Positions 9,401-16,770 are shown, counted from the stretch's first letter. The stretch: DNA of 64,000 bases from Croceibacterium mercuriale (GCF_000802385.1 NZ_JTDN01000002.1:372001-436000), one strand, 5' to 3'. Translations and numbers: made by a program. The notes: a model not told the origin generated them from the letters alone.

Positions 9401-9669
9401 ACGCGCCCGTCGCCGGTCGATTCGCTGGACAGGTACAGCATCCCGTCGACGCCGTTGATCTCCTGCTCGATCGGGTTGGCGACGGTTTCCGCCACCGTCT
9501 CGGCCGAGGCGCCGGGATAGGTCGCGGTCACCTGCACGGTGGGGGGCACGACCTCCGGATACTGGCTGACCGGCAGGAAGAAGTAGCTGATGGCACCCAC
9601 CAGCGTGATGATGACGGCGACGACAACGGCAAAGATCGGCCGGTCGATGAAGAAACGGGACAGGCGCAT
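6493..9669 (-). CDS. RND multidrug efflux pump, inner-membrane subunit (HAE1/AcrB family)
   Basis: A 1058-residue proton-driven exporter, the usual length for AcrB/MexB. It begins 'MRLSRFFIDRPIFAVVVA', carries the transmembrane-4 proton-relay aspartates in 'GIVVDDAIVVVENVER', and 'RPILMTSFAFILGSVPLVIATGAGAE' in the C-terminal half. The porter-domain 'GYFLTVIQLPPGSATSRTD' segment is intact. An AGGAG ribosome-binding site lies seven bases before the ATG. It follows the adaptor gene by 38 bases and precedes the outer-membrane factor. It should export amphiphilic drugs or solvents from the periplasm and inner-membrane leaflet; substrates cannot be predicted from sequence. Confidence 0.95.
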   Translation of the reverse strand: MRLSRFFIDRPIFAVVVAVIITLVGAISYFFLPVSQYPEVVPPTVQVTATYPGASAETVAETVANPIEQEINGVDGMLYLSSESTGDGRVTITVTFQQGTDLDEAQVLVQNRVAIATPRLPAEVQRLGIVTRKTTPDFLLLINLVSPDGSLDRAYMSNYAQTRIRDRLARVEGVGDVQLFGQRELAMRVWIDPGRAAALDLAAGDIVDALRAQNVQVAAGQIGQSPSPDSAFQLNVETQGRFTDPAQFGNVVIRTDAEGRQVRVRDVARVEIGAQDYSTSAYLGNDDSVIIPVLQQPGSNALASAEQVLSEMEALAADFPPGLEYRVVYNPTEFIQESVDAVVHTLIEAVILVVLVIIVFLQKWRASLIPVLAIPVSLVGTFAVLAMLGYSLNNLSLFGLVLAIGIVVDDAIVVVENVERNLADGMSPLEAARRSMDEVGAALIAIVLVLCAVFVPTLFIGDLSGAFYQQFAVTISAATVISLVVSLTLSPALSALLLRPHAHLGPQAPRWRRAIERAGDTFNTGFDRFSAAYGRWTARLVAMPRRVMAAYVLLIGLTGFALSATPTGFVPQQDQGYFLTVIQLPPGSATSRTDAVMKDIAGRMLKIPGISNTVMLSGFDGTSETQSASSAAAYWVLDDFEERAGKGQTVDALMAEAMKATADIRGARLMVVKPPIIRGIGSAGGFRMMVQDRNGVGYRELEKMANAVIAQANQQEGMAGVYTFFNTATPRVRADIDRDKAQILGVAPARVFETLSVYLGSSFVNDFNLLGRTFRVTAQADAPFRDNAADVANLQTRSDNGAMVPLGSVATLSDTTGPYRVTRYNLSPAVAVDGDTAPGFSSGQSLATMEGVTDTTLTSGYDYEWTGIAYQQRFAGNTAVVVFALAVLLVFLVLAAQYESLVMPLAIIMIVPMCLLAAMIGINLRGMDNNVLTQIGLVVLIALAAKNAILIVEFARQGEDHGLTPVQAAVEAAITRLRPILMTSFAFILGSVPLVIATGAGAELRQALGTAVCFGMLGVTGFGLVFTPTFYVVCRALGDRLATMRRPSGSSHALQPAE

Positions 9670-9707
9670 GGAGCGCTCCTGAAAAAGAGTAGGTTCGCGC
9701 TGGCGGC

Positions 9708-10931
9708 TTAGCTGGCGGCTGCCACGGCGGAGGGTGCCGCGATCCGGCCGGGCCGGGTCGTGACCTTGCCGCCGGGGATCGCCATCTGCGTGCCGTCGAT
9801 CACCACCCGGTCGCCGGGCGCCAGGCCACTGCGCACCACGCGCAGGCCACCCACGATCGGGCCGAGTTCGACCGGCTTGGCCGCCACGGTGCCGTCCGGG
9901 CCGACCACCAGCAGCAGCTTGCGCGTCTGGTCGGTCTGCACGGCGGTGTCGGGCACCAGCAGGGCATCCACCGCCCCGCCGCTGGCCATGCGCATGTTGC
10001 CGAACATGCCGGGGGCCAGGAAGTTGTCGGGATTGCGCACCACCGCACGGGCACGGATCGTGCCGGAGCGGGGATCCAGGCCATTGTCGGTGAAGTCCAG
10101 CGTGCCGCGGCGGCTGAACTCGACCTCGTCCTGCAGCCGGATCTCCACAGAGGCGCCATTGGCGAGCCCATCACGCCGACCCTTGAGGAAGGAACCTTCT
10201 GACCCGTCAAAGCTGAAATAGAGCGGATCGGTGGCGTTGATCGTGGTCAGCAGCGTGGCGCCGGGCCCATCGCCCGCAGCCACCAGATTGCCGGCATCGA
10301 TCCGCCGGTCGGAGATGCGCCCGGCGATCGGCGCGCGCACCACGGTGAACTCGATATCCAGCGCGCGGCTGCGGACGCGGGCACGGGCCGCCTCGACCGA
10401 AGCGCGGGTGGCGGTGACGCGGGCGCGCAGCGAGTCGATCTCGCTGCGCGATACAGCGTCCTCCTCCACCAGCCGCTGCGCGCGGGCGAGGTCGGCCTCC
10501 GCCAGCGACAGGTCGCTGCGGGCGGTGGCGACGCCGGCCTCCGCTTCGGCCAGCGCGGCGCGGTAGGGGCGTGGATCGATGGTGAAAAGCGGCTGCCCGG
10601 CATTGACGAACTGGCCATCCGTGAAGTGCACGGCGGTCACCTGGCCGGAGACGCGCGGACGCAGCTCCACGCTGCGGCTGGGCTCGAAGCGGCCGATATA
10701 ATCGTCCCACAGCGTGACCTGCCGCTGCAGCGGCGCGGCGACGGTCACCACCGGCTCCAGCGGGGCCGCAGCCGGCGCCTCGCGTCCGCCCAGCAGCCAC
10801 CAGCCCAGCACCAGCACGGTCAGGATCGTGGCGGCCCAGCCCAGCATGCGGGCGCGTGGCCGGCGGGCTGCCGGACGGGGCGCGACGTCAGCGGGCAGGT
10901 CGCTGATCGGGATGGGGGTCATGTCGGTCAT
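9708..10931 (-). CDS. RND efflux periplasmic adaptor subunit (MexA/AcrA family)
   Basis: A 407-residue membrane fusion protein. After a basic proline-rich leader comes one N-terminal transmembrane anchor ('MLGWAATILTVLVLGWWLLGG'), with no lipobox. The order is barrel-sandwich half ('VELRPRVSGQVTAVHFTDGQFVNAGQPLFTIDPRPY'), alpha-helical hairpin, second lipoyl half ('IEFTVVRAPIAGRISDRRIDAGNLV') and beta-barrel/MP domains. It links the pump to the outer-membrane factor. It is first in the operon and lies downstream of the TetR gene on the same strand; the 231-base gap holds a candidate TetR operator at 11092-11113. A second ATG nine bases in (10922) is an alternative start. Confidence 0.94.
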   Translation of the reverse strand: MTDMTPIPISDLPADVAPRPAARRPRARMLGWAATILTVLVLGWWLLGGREAPAAAPLEPVVTVAAPLQRQVTLWDDYIGRFEPSRSVELRPRVSGQVTAVHFTDGQFVNAGQPLFTIDPRPYRAALAEAEAGVATARSDLSLAEADLARAQRLVEEDAVSRSEIDSLRARVTATRASVEAARARVRSRALDIEFTVVRAPIAGRISDRRIDAGNLVAAGDGPGATLLTTINATDPLYFSFDGSEGSFLKGRRDGLANGASVEIRLQDEVEFSRRGTLDFTDNGLDPRSGTIRARAVVRNPDNFLAPGMFGNMRMASGGAVDALLVPDTAVQTDQTRKLLLVVGPDGTVAAKPVELGPIVGGLRVVRSGLAPGDRVVIDGTQMAIPGGKVTTRPGRIAAPSAVAAAS

Positions 10932-11091
10932 GGCTCTCTCGCGGATAGCGGGCGCAGGCCCACGCTCCCGCGAGCCAGGGGCCTGCGGGTGGTCGAGGGC
11001 AGCACTTTTCGAAAAAACATACGGCAGCAGCGAACAGCCGGGTACGATCAGGCGGACCCAGCATGGATCACCCCCGACCGGCGTCGCACCG

Positions 11092-11113
11092 TTCTATACC
11101 GCTAAGTATGTAA
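11092..11113. promoter_or_regulatory. Candidate TetR operator upstream of the RND efflux operon
   Basis: Imperfect palindrome with arms TTCTATAC and GTATGTAA separated by six bases. It shares 17 of 22 positions with the copy over the tetR start at 11754-11775 and the architecture of the perfect copy at 16749-16770. It lies about 160 bases upstream of the adaptor start and covers candidate -10 hexamers on the minus strand (TACTTA, 17 bases from TTGCGT at 11126-11131). Confidence 0.6.
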
Positions 11114-11162
11114 TGCGCCGTTCAGACGCAAGAGCCTTTTTGTACCGACCGATATTTTCTGG

Positions 11163-11759
11163 TCAGCGCCCCGGCCACATGGCCAGCGTGGCGGCCGCGA
11201 TCTTCTCCAGCTCCTCGCGCGGGACACCCTGCCCGGCCTGTACGGCAATGCCCTGGAACACTGCGGACAGGTACCGGGTGATGCCCTCCGCCTCGACCGG
11301 CACGTCGAAATCGCCCTCGTCGATCGCTCGCTGGACGCGGGCCATGATCGCCTGGCGCGAGGCTTCGGCCCGGTGATGGACGTCGTCGCGAATGGAGGAC
11401 TGGTCGCCATTGCAGGTCATGCTGGCGATCACCCCCAGGCAGCCCGGGCAGTCGGTGGTGATGTTGGCAATGTTGCCATACAGCAGCCGCTCCGCCACGC
11501 CGCGCGCGGTCGGGGCCTCCAGCGCGCGCTGGACATAGGCCAGCTTCTCGGACTCGTAGAGGTCGAGCGCCTGCTTGAACAACGCTTCCTTGTTGCCGAA
11601 GGCGGCATACAGGCTGGGGCGGGTGATGCCCATCGCCTCAGTCAGGTCGGTCAGGGAGGCAGCGTCATAGCCCTTGCTCCAGAACACGCGCAGCGCCGCG
11701 GCCAGGGCCTCGTCCGTGTCGAACTCGCGTGGACGCCCCCGGATTGCCGTTTTTTCCAT
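11163..11759 (-). CDS. TetR/AcrR-family transcriptional regulator with cysteine cluster
   Basis: A 198-residue repressor. The N-terminal DNA-binding domain is clear: 'GRPREFDTDEALAAALRVFWSKGYDAASL' followed by the helix-turn-helix 'LTDLTEAMGITRPSLYAAF' at about residues 35-54. The ligand domain holds Cys104, Cys107 and Cys116 in 'TTDCPGCLGVIASMTCNGD', which could sense electrophiles or oxidants; this is inference. The ATG at 11757-11759 gives a standard TetR N-terminus ('MEKTAIRGRPREF'); the frame open to 12458 runs through the tRNA and is not coding. No Shine-Dalgarno is seen, and TGGACA (11791-11796) with CATACT 18 bases on would start transcription near the ATG, suggesting a leaderless mRNA. 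A candidate operator overlaps the start codon, implying autoregulation. The RND operon lies directly downstream. Confidence 0.92.
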   Translation of the reverse strand: MEKTAIRGRPREFDTDEALAAALRVFWSKGYDAASLTDLTEAMGITRPSLYAAFGNKEALFKQALDLYESEKLAYVQRALEAPTARGVAERLLYGNIANITTDCPGCLGVIASMTCNGDQSSIRDDVHHRAEASRQAIMARVQRAIDEGDFDVPVEAEGITRYLSAVFQGIAVQAGQGVPREELEKIAAATLAMWPGR

Positions 11760-11775
11760 AACAGCCAGTATGTAA
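11754..11775. promoter_or_regulatory. Candidate TetR operator overlapping the tetR start codon
   Basis: Arms TTCCATAA and GTATGTAA with a six-base spacer, the same layout as the sites at 11092-11113 and 16749-16770. The 13 bases 11767-11779 are identical to 11105-11117. The tetR ATG (11757-11759, minus strand) is inside one arm, and the putative -10 of tetR is inside the other. Confidence 0.6.
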
Positions 11776-11860
11776 TGCGTGAGGGATGGATGTCCACCGC
11801 CACATCCGGTCCCGCCGCGGGACAAGCCTCTGTTCTGCAACGATTTGCGCAGGGGGCCGA

Positions 11861-11935
11861 TGGTGCTGCTAGGGAGGATTGAACTCCCGACCTCACCCTT
11901 ACCAAGGGTGCGCTCTACCACTGAGCTACAGCAGC
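11861..11935 (-). tRNA. tRNA-Thr (GGT anticodon)
   Basis: On the minus strand the sequence folds as a complete cloverleaf: acceptor GCTGCTG with TAGCAGC, D-arm 'GCTCAGTGGTAGAGC', anticodon stem-loop CACCC-TTGGTAA-GGGTG giving anticodon GGT, and T-arm GGGAG-TTCAATC-CTCCC. The discriminator base is A and the 3' CCA is encoded (11861-11863). The anticodon reads ACC and ACU threonine codons. It stands alone between the TetR gene and a small hypothetical gene. Confidence 0.96.
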
Positions 11936-12050
11936 AGACCATCCGGCAAGCCGGCGACGCCTGATTCTGCAGGTGCCGCGGCAAGGGCGCGCCATTGGCC
12001 GGGCGCCCGGCACTTGTCAAGCACGGCGGCACCGGCCAAGCATCCGGGCG

Positions 12051-12224
12051 ATGAACGAAACTGCCCGTCCCACCCGCGAGGAACGCCTGGCCGCGCAGCT
12101 GCGCGCCAATCTGCGCCGCCGCAAGGCGCAGGGGCGGGCGCTTGCCGGGGGCACCGCGCCGGAGGAGGCGGATGCGCCGCAGGATTCGGGCGGGCATCTT
12201 TCCAAACTCGCCCCGCCCCGCTAG
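12051..12224 (+). CDS. Small basic conserved hypothetical protein
   Basis: A 57-residue protein whose core 'PTREERLAAQLRANLRRRKAQGRAL' is an arginine-rich amphipathic helix. I recall very similar short proteins with an 'REERLAxxLRANLxRRK' motif in sphingomonad genomes, usually unnamed. The ATG at 12051 is chosen because upstream in-frame sequence has no support. It precedes gpmA by 43 bases and may be co-transcribed with it. The function is unknown; a nucleic-acid-binding role would fit the charge but is speculation. Confidence 0.65.
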   Translation: MNETARPTREERLAAQLRANLRRRKAQGRALAGGTAPEEADAPQDSGGHLSKLAPPR

Positions 12225-12267
12225 GGCGCGCACCTCTCCTGCCCCTCCGACCCGGAGCCTTGCGACC

Positions 12268-12954
12268 ATGCCCACGCTGATCCTTGTCCGCCACGGCCAG
12301 AGCCAGTGGAATCTGGAGAACCGCTTCACCGGCTGGTGGGATGTGGACCTGACCGAACACGGCGTGGCGGAGGCCATCGCCGCAGGGCGCCTGCTGGCGG
12401 AGCGCGGCATCCTGCCGACCACCGCCTTCACCAGTGTGCAGCTGCGTGCGATCCGCACGCTGCACCTGGCGCTGGAAGCCTGCGGCCGGCTGTGGATCCC
12501 GGAGGTGAAGGACTGGCGCCTGAACGAGCGGCATTATGGCGGGCTGACCGGCCTGAACAAGGCGGAGACCGCCGCGAAGCATGGCGAGGAGCAGGTGCAT
12601 GTCTGGCGCCGCAGCTTCGACGTGCCGCCGCCCCCGATGGAGGATGGCGGTCCGTTCGACCTGGCCAGCGACGCCCGCTATGCCGGGCTCGACGTGCCGG
12701 TGACCGAAAGCCTGAAGCTGACCATCGAACGCGTGCTGCCATACTGGGAAAGCACGATCCTGCCGCAGCTGGCGGCGGGCGAGACGGTCATCATCAGCGC
12801 CCACGGCAATTCGCTGCGCGCCCTGGTGAAGCACCTGTCCGGCATCTCCGACGACGACATCACCGGGCTGGAGATCCCCACCGGCCAGCCGATCATCTAC
12901 CAGTTCGACGATGCCATGCAGCCGGGCGAGCGGCGGTACCTGAAGGATATCTGA
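12268..12954 (+). CDS. gpmA: 2,3-bisphosphoglycerate-dependent phosphoglycerate mutase
   Basis: A 228-residue histidine-phosphatase-superfamily enzyme that interconverts 2- and 3-phosphoglycerate in glycolysis. The N-terminal '[29 protein letters not shown]' contains the phospho-accepting His9 (RHG). '[30 protein letters not shown]' is diagnostic of GpmA rather than broad-specificity phosphatases, and the second catalytic His is in '[17 protein letters not shown]'. Its TGA stop overlaps the ATG of purE (ATGA shape), so it leads a tightly coupled run of genes. Confidence 0.95.
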   Translation: MPTLILVRHGQSQWNLENRFTGWWDVDLTEHGVAEAIAAGRLLAERGILPTTAFTSVQLRAIRTLHLALEACGRLWIPEVKDWRLNERHYGGLTGLNKAETAAKHGEEQVHVWRRSFDVPPPPMEDGGPFDLASDARYAGLDVPVTESLKLTIERVLPYWESTILPQLAAGETVIISAHGNSLRALVKHLSGISDDDITGLEIPTGQPIIYQFDDAMQPGERRYLKDI

Positions 12955-13466
12955 TGGCGGACGCGCCCTCTGCACTGCCACCCGTTGCGATCATCATGGG
13001 CAGCCAGTCCGACTGGGCGACGATGCGCTGCGCCGCCGAGGTGCTGGATGCCCTTCAGGTGCGGCACACGGCGCGGATCATCTCTGCCCACCGCACGCCC
13101 GACCGGCTGCACCAGTTCGGCAAGACCGCGCACGAGCAGGGCTTCCGCGTGATCGTGGCCGGCGCCGGCGGCGCGGCGCACCTGCCGGGCATGGTCGCGG
13201 CGCTGACGCATCTGCCGGTGCTGGGCGTACCGGTGCAGTCGCGCGCGCTCAGCGGCCTCGATAGCCTGCTGTCGATCGTGCAGATGCCCGCCGGCATTCC
13301 CACCGGCACCCTGGCGATCGGCCCGGCCGGGGCGACCAATGCCGGCCTGCTGGCCGCGTCCATCCTGGCGCTGGGCGACCCCGCGCTGGCCGAGCGTCTG
13401 ATCGCCTGGCGCACCGCGCAGACCGACCGGGTGGCCGAACAGCCGGTCGACGAGAGCGCTGCCTGA
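12954..13466 (+). CDS. purE: N5-carboxyaminoimidazole ribonucleotide mutase
   Basis: A 170-residue class I PurE, which converts N5-CAIR to CAIR in purine synthesis. Visible family motifs are '[12 protein letters not shown]' (phosphate/substrate loop), 'SAHRTPDRL' with the catalytic His region, and '[41 protein letters not shown]'. It starts on the stop codon of gpmA and is followed two bases later by purK, its pathway partner. Confidence 0.96.
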   Translation: MADAPSALPPVAIIMGSQSDWATMRCAAEVLDALQVRHTARIISAHRTPDRLHQFGKTAHEQGFRVIVAGAGGAAHLPGMVAALTHLPVLGVPVQSRALSGLDSLLSIVQMPAGIPTGTLAIGPAGATNAGLLAASILALGDPALAERLIAWRTAQTDRVAEQPVDESAA

Positions 13467-13468
13467 CG

Positions 13469-14527
13469 ATGGCCCTCGTCCTTCCCGGTTCCACCATCGG
13501 CATTCTTGGCGGCGGGCAGCTGGGCCGGATGCTGGCGCTGGCGGCCGCCCAGCTGGGCTATCGCTGCCACGTCTATGCCCCGCCGGGCGACAATGTCGCG
13601 GCGGAGGTCTGCGCCGAGGCGACCGAGGCCGCCTGGGATGACGAGGCCGCGCTGGCCCGCTTCTCCGCCGCCTGCGACGTGGTCACCTACGAATTCGAGA
13701 ACGTGCCGGTGGACCCGCTGGGCCTGCTGCCCGCCGACCACCTCGCCCCCGGCCTCGCCGCACTGGAGATCGCGCAGGACCGCCTGCGCGAAAAGGACTT
13801 CGTGGAAGGTCTGGGTGGCCGCCCGGCGCCGTACTGCCCGGTCGATGATGCCGACGATCTCGGCGTCGCGCTGCATGCGATCGGCCTGCCCGGCATCCTG
13901 AAGACCCGGCGCGAGGGGTATGACGGCAAGGGGCAGTGGCGGCTCAACACGCCCGAGGATGTCGCCGCGCTCGACCTGTCGGCAGGCGGCTATGTCTATG
14001 AGGGGCTGGTGCGGTTCGCGGCGGAGTTCTCCGTCATCCTGGTCCGCGGGCGCGATGGCGCAGTGCGGTTCTGGGACTCGACGCACAACGTCCATGAAGG
14101 CGGCATCCTGGCCACCTCCACCCTGCCCGCCGGGCCGCTGATCGAAGGGCAGGTGGCGCAGGCGCGGGAGCTGGCCGTGCAGGTGGCCAAGCAGCTGGAC
14201 TATGTCGGCGTGCTGACCTGCGAGTTCTTCGCCGGCGCGGACGGCCCCGTGTTCAACGAGATGGCGCCCCGCGTGCACAATTCCGGTCACTGGACGTCCG
14301 AAGGCGCGGTCACCAGCCAGTTCGCCAACCATATCCGCGCCATCTGCGGCCTGCCGCTGGGCGACACCGCGACGCGTGCGCTGCCCGTCATCATGCGCAA
14401 CCTGCTGGGCGACGACGTGGCCGACCCGGTCGGCCTGCTGGCGGACGGGGCCGCGCAGCTGCACCTGTACGGCAAGGGCGATGCGCGGGACGGGCGCAAG
14501 ATGGGCCATGTGACCCGCATCGGCTGA
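13469..14527 (+). CDS. purK: N5-carboxyaminoimidazole ribonucleotide synthase
   Basis: A 352-residue ATP-grasp enzyme that carboxylates AIR to N5-CAIR using ATP and bicarbonate, the substrate of PurE. The N-terminal 'IGILGGGQLGRMLALAAAQLGYRCHVYAP' is the family signature; 'DVVTYEFENVP', 'LKTRREGYDGKGQW' and 'FNEMAPRVHNSGHWTSEGAVTSQFANHIRA' follow in order. It sits between purE and folA with two- and one-base gaps, so all are expected on one mRNA. Confidence 0.96.
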   Translation: MALVLPGSTIGILGGGQLGRMLALAAAQLGYRCHVYAPPGDNVAAEVCAEATEAAWDDEAALARFSAACDVVTYEFENVPVDPLGLLPADHLAPGLAALEIAQDRLREKDFVEGLGGRPAPYCPVDDADDLGVALHAIGLPGILKTRREGYDGKGQWRLNTPEDVAALDLSAGGYVYEGLVRFAAEFSVILVRGRDGAVRFWDSTHNVHEGGILATSTLPAGPLIEGQVAQARELAVQVAKQLDYVGVLTCEFFAGADGPVFNEMAPRVHNSGHWTSEGAVTSQFANHIRAICGLPLGDTATRALPVIMRNLLGDDVADPVGLLADGAAQLHLYGKGDARDGRKMGHVTRIG

Positions 14528-14528
14528 C

Positions 14529-15020
14529 ATGGCAGGACGGCAGATCATCTTCGTGGTGGCACGGGCGGCGGACGGGACCATCGCGCTGCATGGCGACGTG
14601 CCGTGGAAGATCCGCGCTGACCTGCAGCGCTTCCGCCGGCTGACCACCGGCCTGCCGATGGTGATGGGCCGCAAGACCTTCGACAGCCTGCCGGGCCTGC
14701 TGCCGGGCCGCCGCCATATCGTGCTGACGCGCCAGACGGACTGGCAGGCGACCGGTGCCGAGGTGGCGCATGATGTCGAGGCGGCGCTCACCCTGGCTGG
14801 CCCGGGCGACGTGGCAGTGATCGGCGGGGCGGAGATCTTCGCCCTGTTCGAACCGCGCGCCACCCGGCAGGAGATCACCGAAGTCGACGAACAGACCGGC
14901 GGCGAGGTGCGGATGCCCGCGCCCGGTCCCGGCTGGGCTGAGGTCGCGCGCGAGCCGCATCCGGCCGCCGACGGCTGGCCCGCCTACGCCTTCGTCACCT
15001 ACGAACGGCGGAAGCCATGA
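14529..15020 (+). CDS. folA: Dihydrofolate reductase
   Basis: A 163-residue chromosomal-type DHFR that reduces dihydrofolate with NADPH. The start 'IFVVARAADGTIALHGDVPWKIRADLQRFRRLT' contains the catalytic acid in 'RADLQRF' (equivalent to Asp27 of E. coli). 'LPMVMGRKTFDSLPGLLPGRRHIVLTRQ' is the NADPH-binding block and 'VAVIGGAEIFALF' the conserved C-terminal loop. The gene overlaps ribF by four bases (ATGA). Confidence 0.95.
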   Translation: MAGRQIIFVVARAADGTIALHGDVPWKIRADLQRFRRLTTGLPMVMGRKTFDSLPGLLPGRRHIVLTRQTDWQATGAEVAHDVEAALTLAGPGDVAVIGGAEIFALFEPRATRQEITEVDEQTGGEVRMPAPGPGWAEVAREPHPAADGWPAYAFVTYERRKP

Positions 15021-15949
15021 TCCGCTGCACGCATCGCGACGTCCTGCCCGCATCCCTGCGCGGCGGCGTGGTGGCGCTGGGCAATTTCGACGGGTTCCAC
15101 CTGGGGCACCAGCGCGTGGTGGCCGAGGCGGTGGAATGGGCGCGCAGCGAAGGCCGGCCGGCGATCGTGGCCACCTTCGATCCGCATCCGGTGCGCCATT
15201 TCGCCCCGCATGTGCCGCCCTTCCGCCTGACCACGCTGGACCAGCGGCAGGAACTGTTTGCCGCCGCCGGGGCCGATGCCATGCTGGTGTTCGCCTTCGA
15301 TGCGGAGCTCGCCGCCATGTCTGCCATCGATTTCGTGGGCGAGCTGCTGGCGGCACGCATGGGCGCGGCCGGCGTGGTCACCGGGCAGGACTTCACCTTC
15401 GGCCAGGGCCGCGGCGGCAGCATCGCCACGCTGGCCGACGAAGGCGCGCGCCATGGCATCGCCGCCCGCGCGGTGGCGCCGGTCACCGCCGCCGGTCTGA
15501 CCGTCAGCTCCAGCCGCATCCGCGATGCGCTGAAGGCCGGCGAGTGCGAGATGGCCACCGCATTGCTGACCCGCCCCTTTGCCGTCCGCGCCCAGGTGCA
15601 GCATGGCGACAAGCGTGGCCGCACGATCGGCTATCCCACCGCCAACATGGACATGGGTGCCTATCTGCGCCCCCGCTACGGGATCTATGCCGTGATGGTG
15701 CGCGACATCGCGACCGGGGGGGCGTGGCAGGGTGCGGCCAATCTCGGCATCCGTCCGCAATTCGATCCGCCGGTGGAGCTGCTGGAGCCGTTCCTGTTCG
15801 ACTTTGCCGGCGATCTGTATGGCCGCGAGCTGGAGGTGGAGCTGCACCATTTCCTGCGGCCGGAGGCGAAGTTCGACACGCTCGATGCACTGATCGCGCA
15901 GATGGACGAAGATTGCGCCCGCGCGCGCACCCTGCTGAGCGCCCGCTAG
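15017..15949 (+). CDS. ribF: Bifunctional riboflavin kinase/FAD synthetase
   Basis: A 310-residue enzyme that phosphorylates riboflavin to FMN and adenylates FMN to FAD. The N-terminal nucleotidyltransferase domain shows 'ALGNFDGFHLGHQRVV' and, further on, 'SSSRIRDALKAGE' (the SSTxxR-type motif). The C-terminal kinase domain begins about residue 185 with 'HGDKRGRTIGYPTANMDM', containing the GxPTAN motif, then 'YGIYAVMV'. Its start overlaps the folA stop and its stop abuts the next gene, so it is within the coupled run. Confidence 0.95.
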   Translation: MIRCTHRDVLPASLRGGVVALGNFDGFHLGHQRVVAEAVEWARSEGRPAIVATFDPHPVRHFAPHVPPFRLTTLDQRQELFAAAGADAMLVFAFDAELAAMSAIDFVGELLAARMGAAGVVTGQDFTFGQGRGGSIATLADEGARHGIAARAVAPVTAAGLTVSSSRIRDALKAGECEMATALLTRPFAVRAQVQHGDKRGRTIGYPTANMDMGAYLRPRYGIYAVMVRDIATGGAWQGAANLGIRPQFDPPVELLEPFLFDFAGDLYGRELEVELHHFLRPEAKFDTLDALIAQMDEDCARARTLLSAR

Positions 15950-16729
15950 GTGGAGCTGGCGGCAGAGGTGTTCGCGCTGCTGGTCGCGGTGGCGTTCCTG
16001 GCGGGTACGGTGGACGCGATGGCGGGCGGCGGCGGGCTGCTGACGATCCCCGCCATGCTGGCTGCCGGCCTGCCACCGGTCCCGGCGCTGGCCACTGGCA
16101 AGCTGATGAGCACGCTCGGCACCGGCTCCGCCGTGATCGCCTACGCCCGCGCGGGCCATGTGAACCTGCGCGCCTTTGCCGGGCCGGTGGCCGCCGCCTT
16201 TGGCGGCAGCGCGGCGGGCGCGATTACCGTGCAGCACATCGACCCGACCTTCCTGGCTGCGCTGGTACCGCTGCTGCTGATCGCGATGGCACTGTATTTC
16301 TGGCTGGCCCCGCCGATGGGCGACGTCGATCGCAAGGCGCGTCTCGGCCGCGTCGGACTGTCGGCGGTATGCGGACTGATCGGCTTCTATGACGGATTCT
16401 TCGGCCCCGGCACCGGATCGTTCCTGACGCTGGCGCTGGTCGCGCTGGGTGGCCTGGGGCTGGTGCGGGCCATCGCCAATACCAAGCTGATCAACCTGGC
16501 CACCAACCTGTCCGCCCTTGCCGCGATGATCGCCGGCGGCCATGTGCTGTGGGTGCTGGGCCTGGCGATGGCGGCGGCCAACGTGGCCGGCAATCAGCTG
16601 GGTGCCTTCCTGGCGATCCGCCATGGTGGGCGCGGCGTGCGCCCGCTGCTGGTGGTGGTCAGCCTGGCGATGACCGCGCGCCTGCTGGCCGACCCCGCCA
16701 ATCCGCTGTGGCAGCTGTGGCCGGGCTGA
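15950..16729 (+). CDS. TSUP-family (TauE/SafE) membrane transporter
   Basis: A 259-residue polytopic membrane protein of the TauE/SafE family, members of which export sulfite, sulfoacetate or related anions. Its repeats 'FLAGTVDAMAGGGGLLTIPAML..GLPPVPALATGKL' and 'GFYDGFFGPGTGSFLTLALV' are the family's two diagnostic loops. It begins with GTG immediately after the ribF stop with no gap. Such genes often follow unrelated biosynthetic genes in this order, so a flavin link is not implied. A TTGACA promoter for the next unit begins 11 bases after its stop. Confidence 0.88.
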   Translation: MELAAEVFALLVAVAFLAGTVDAMAGGGGLLTIPAMLAAGLPPVPALATGKLMSTLGTGSAVIAYARAGHVNLRAFAGPVAAAFGGSAAGAITVQHIDPTFLAALVPLLLIAMALYFWLAPPMGDVDRKARLGRVGLSAVCGLIGFYDGFFGPGTGSFLTLALVALGGLGLVRAIANTKLINLATNLSALAAMIAGGHVLWVLGLAMAAANVAGNQLGAFLAIRHGGRGVRPLLVVVSLAMTARLLADPANPLWQLWPG

Positions 16730-16739
16730 TTTCACCCGC

Positions 16740-16769
16740 TTGACAACATTCCATACTGATGAGTATGGA
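16740..16769 (+). promoter_or_regulatory. Promoter of the peptide-msrA unit
   Basis: A consensus -35 TTGACA (16740-16745) lies 18 bases upstream of TATGGA (16764-16769) as the -10. The palindrome at 16749-16770 occupies the space between them and covers the -10, a standard arrangement for a repressor-controlled promoter. Confidence 0.6.
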
Positions 16770-16770
16770 A
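16749..16770. promoter_or_regulatory. Perfect 22-bp palindrome, candidate TetR operator before msrA
   Basis: Arms TTCCATAC and GTATGGAA are exact inverted repeats around a six-base spacer. The layout and consensus match the two sites at the tetR-RND locus (11092-11113, 11754-11775), about 5 kb away. The position inside the promoter suggests repression. Confidence 0.65.

Noticed and set aside
11760-12458. Upstream extension of the TetR frame.
   Set aside because: It passes through the tRNA gene; the TetR N-terminus is standard at 11759.
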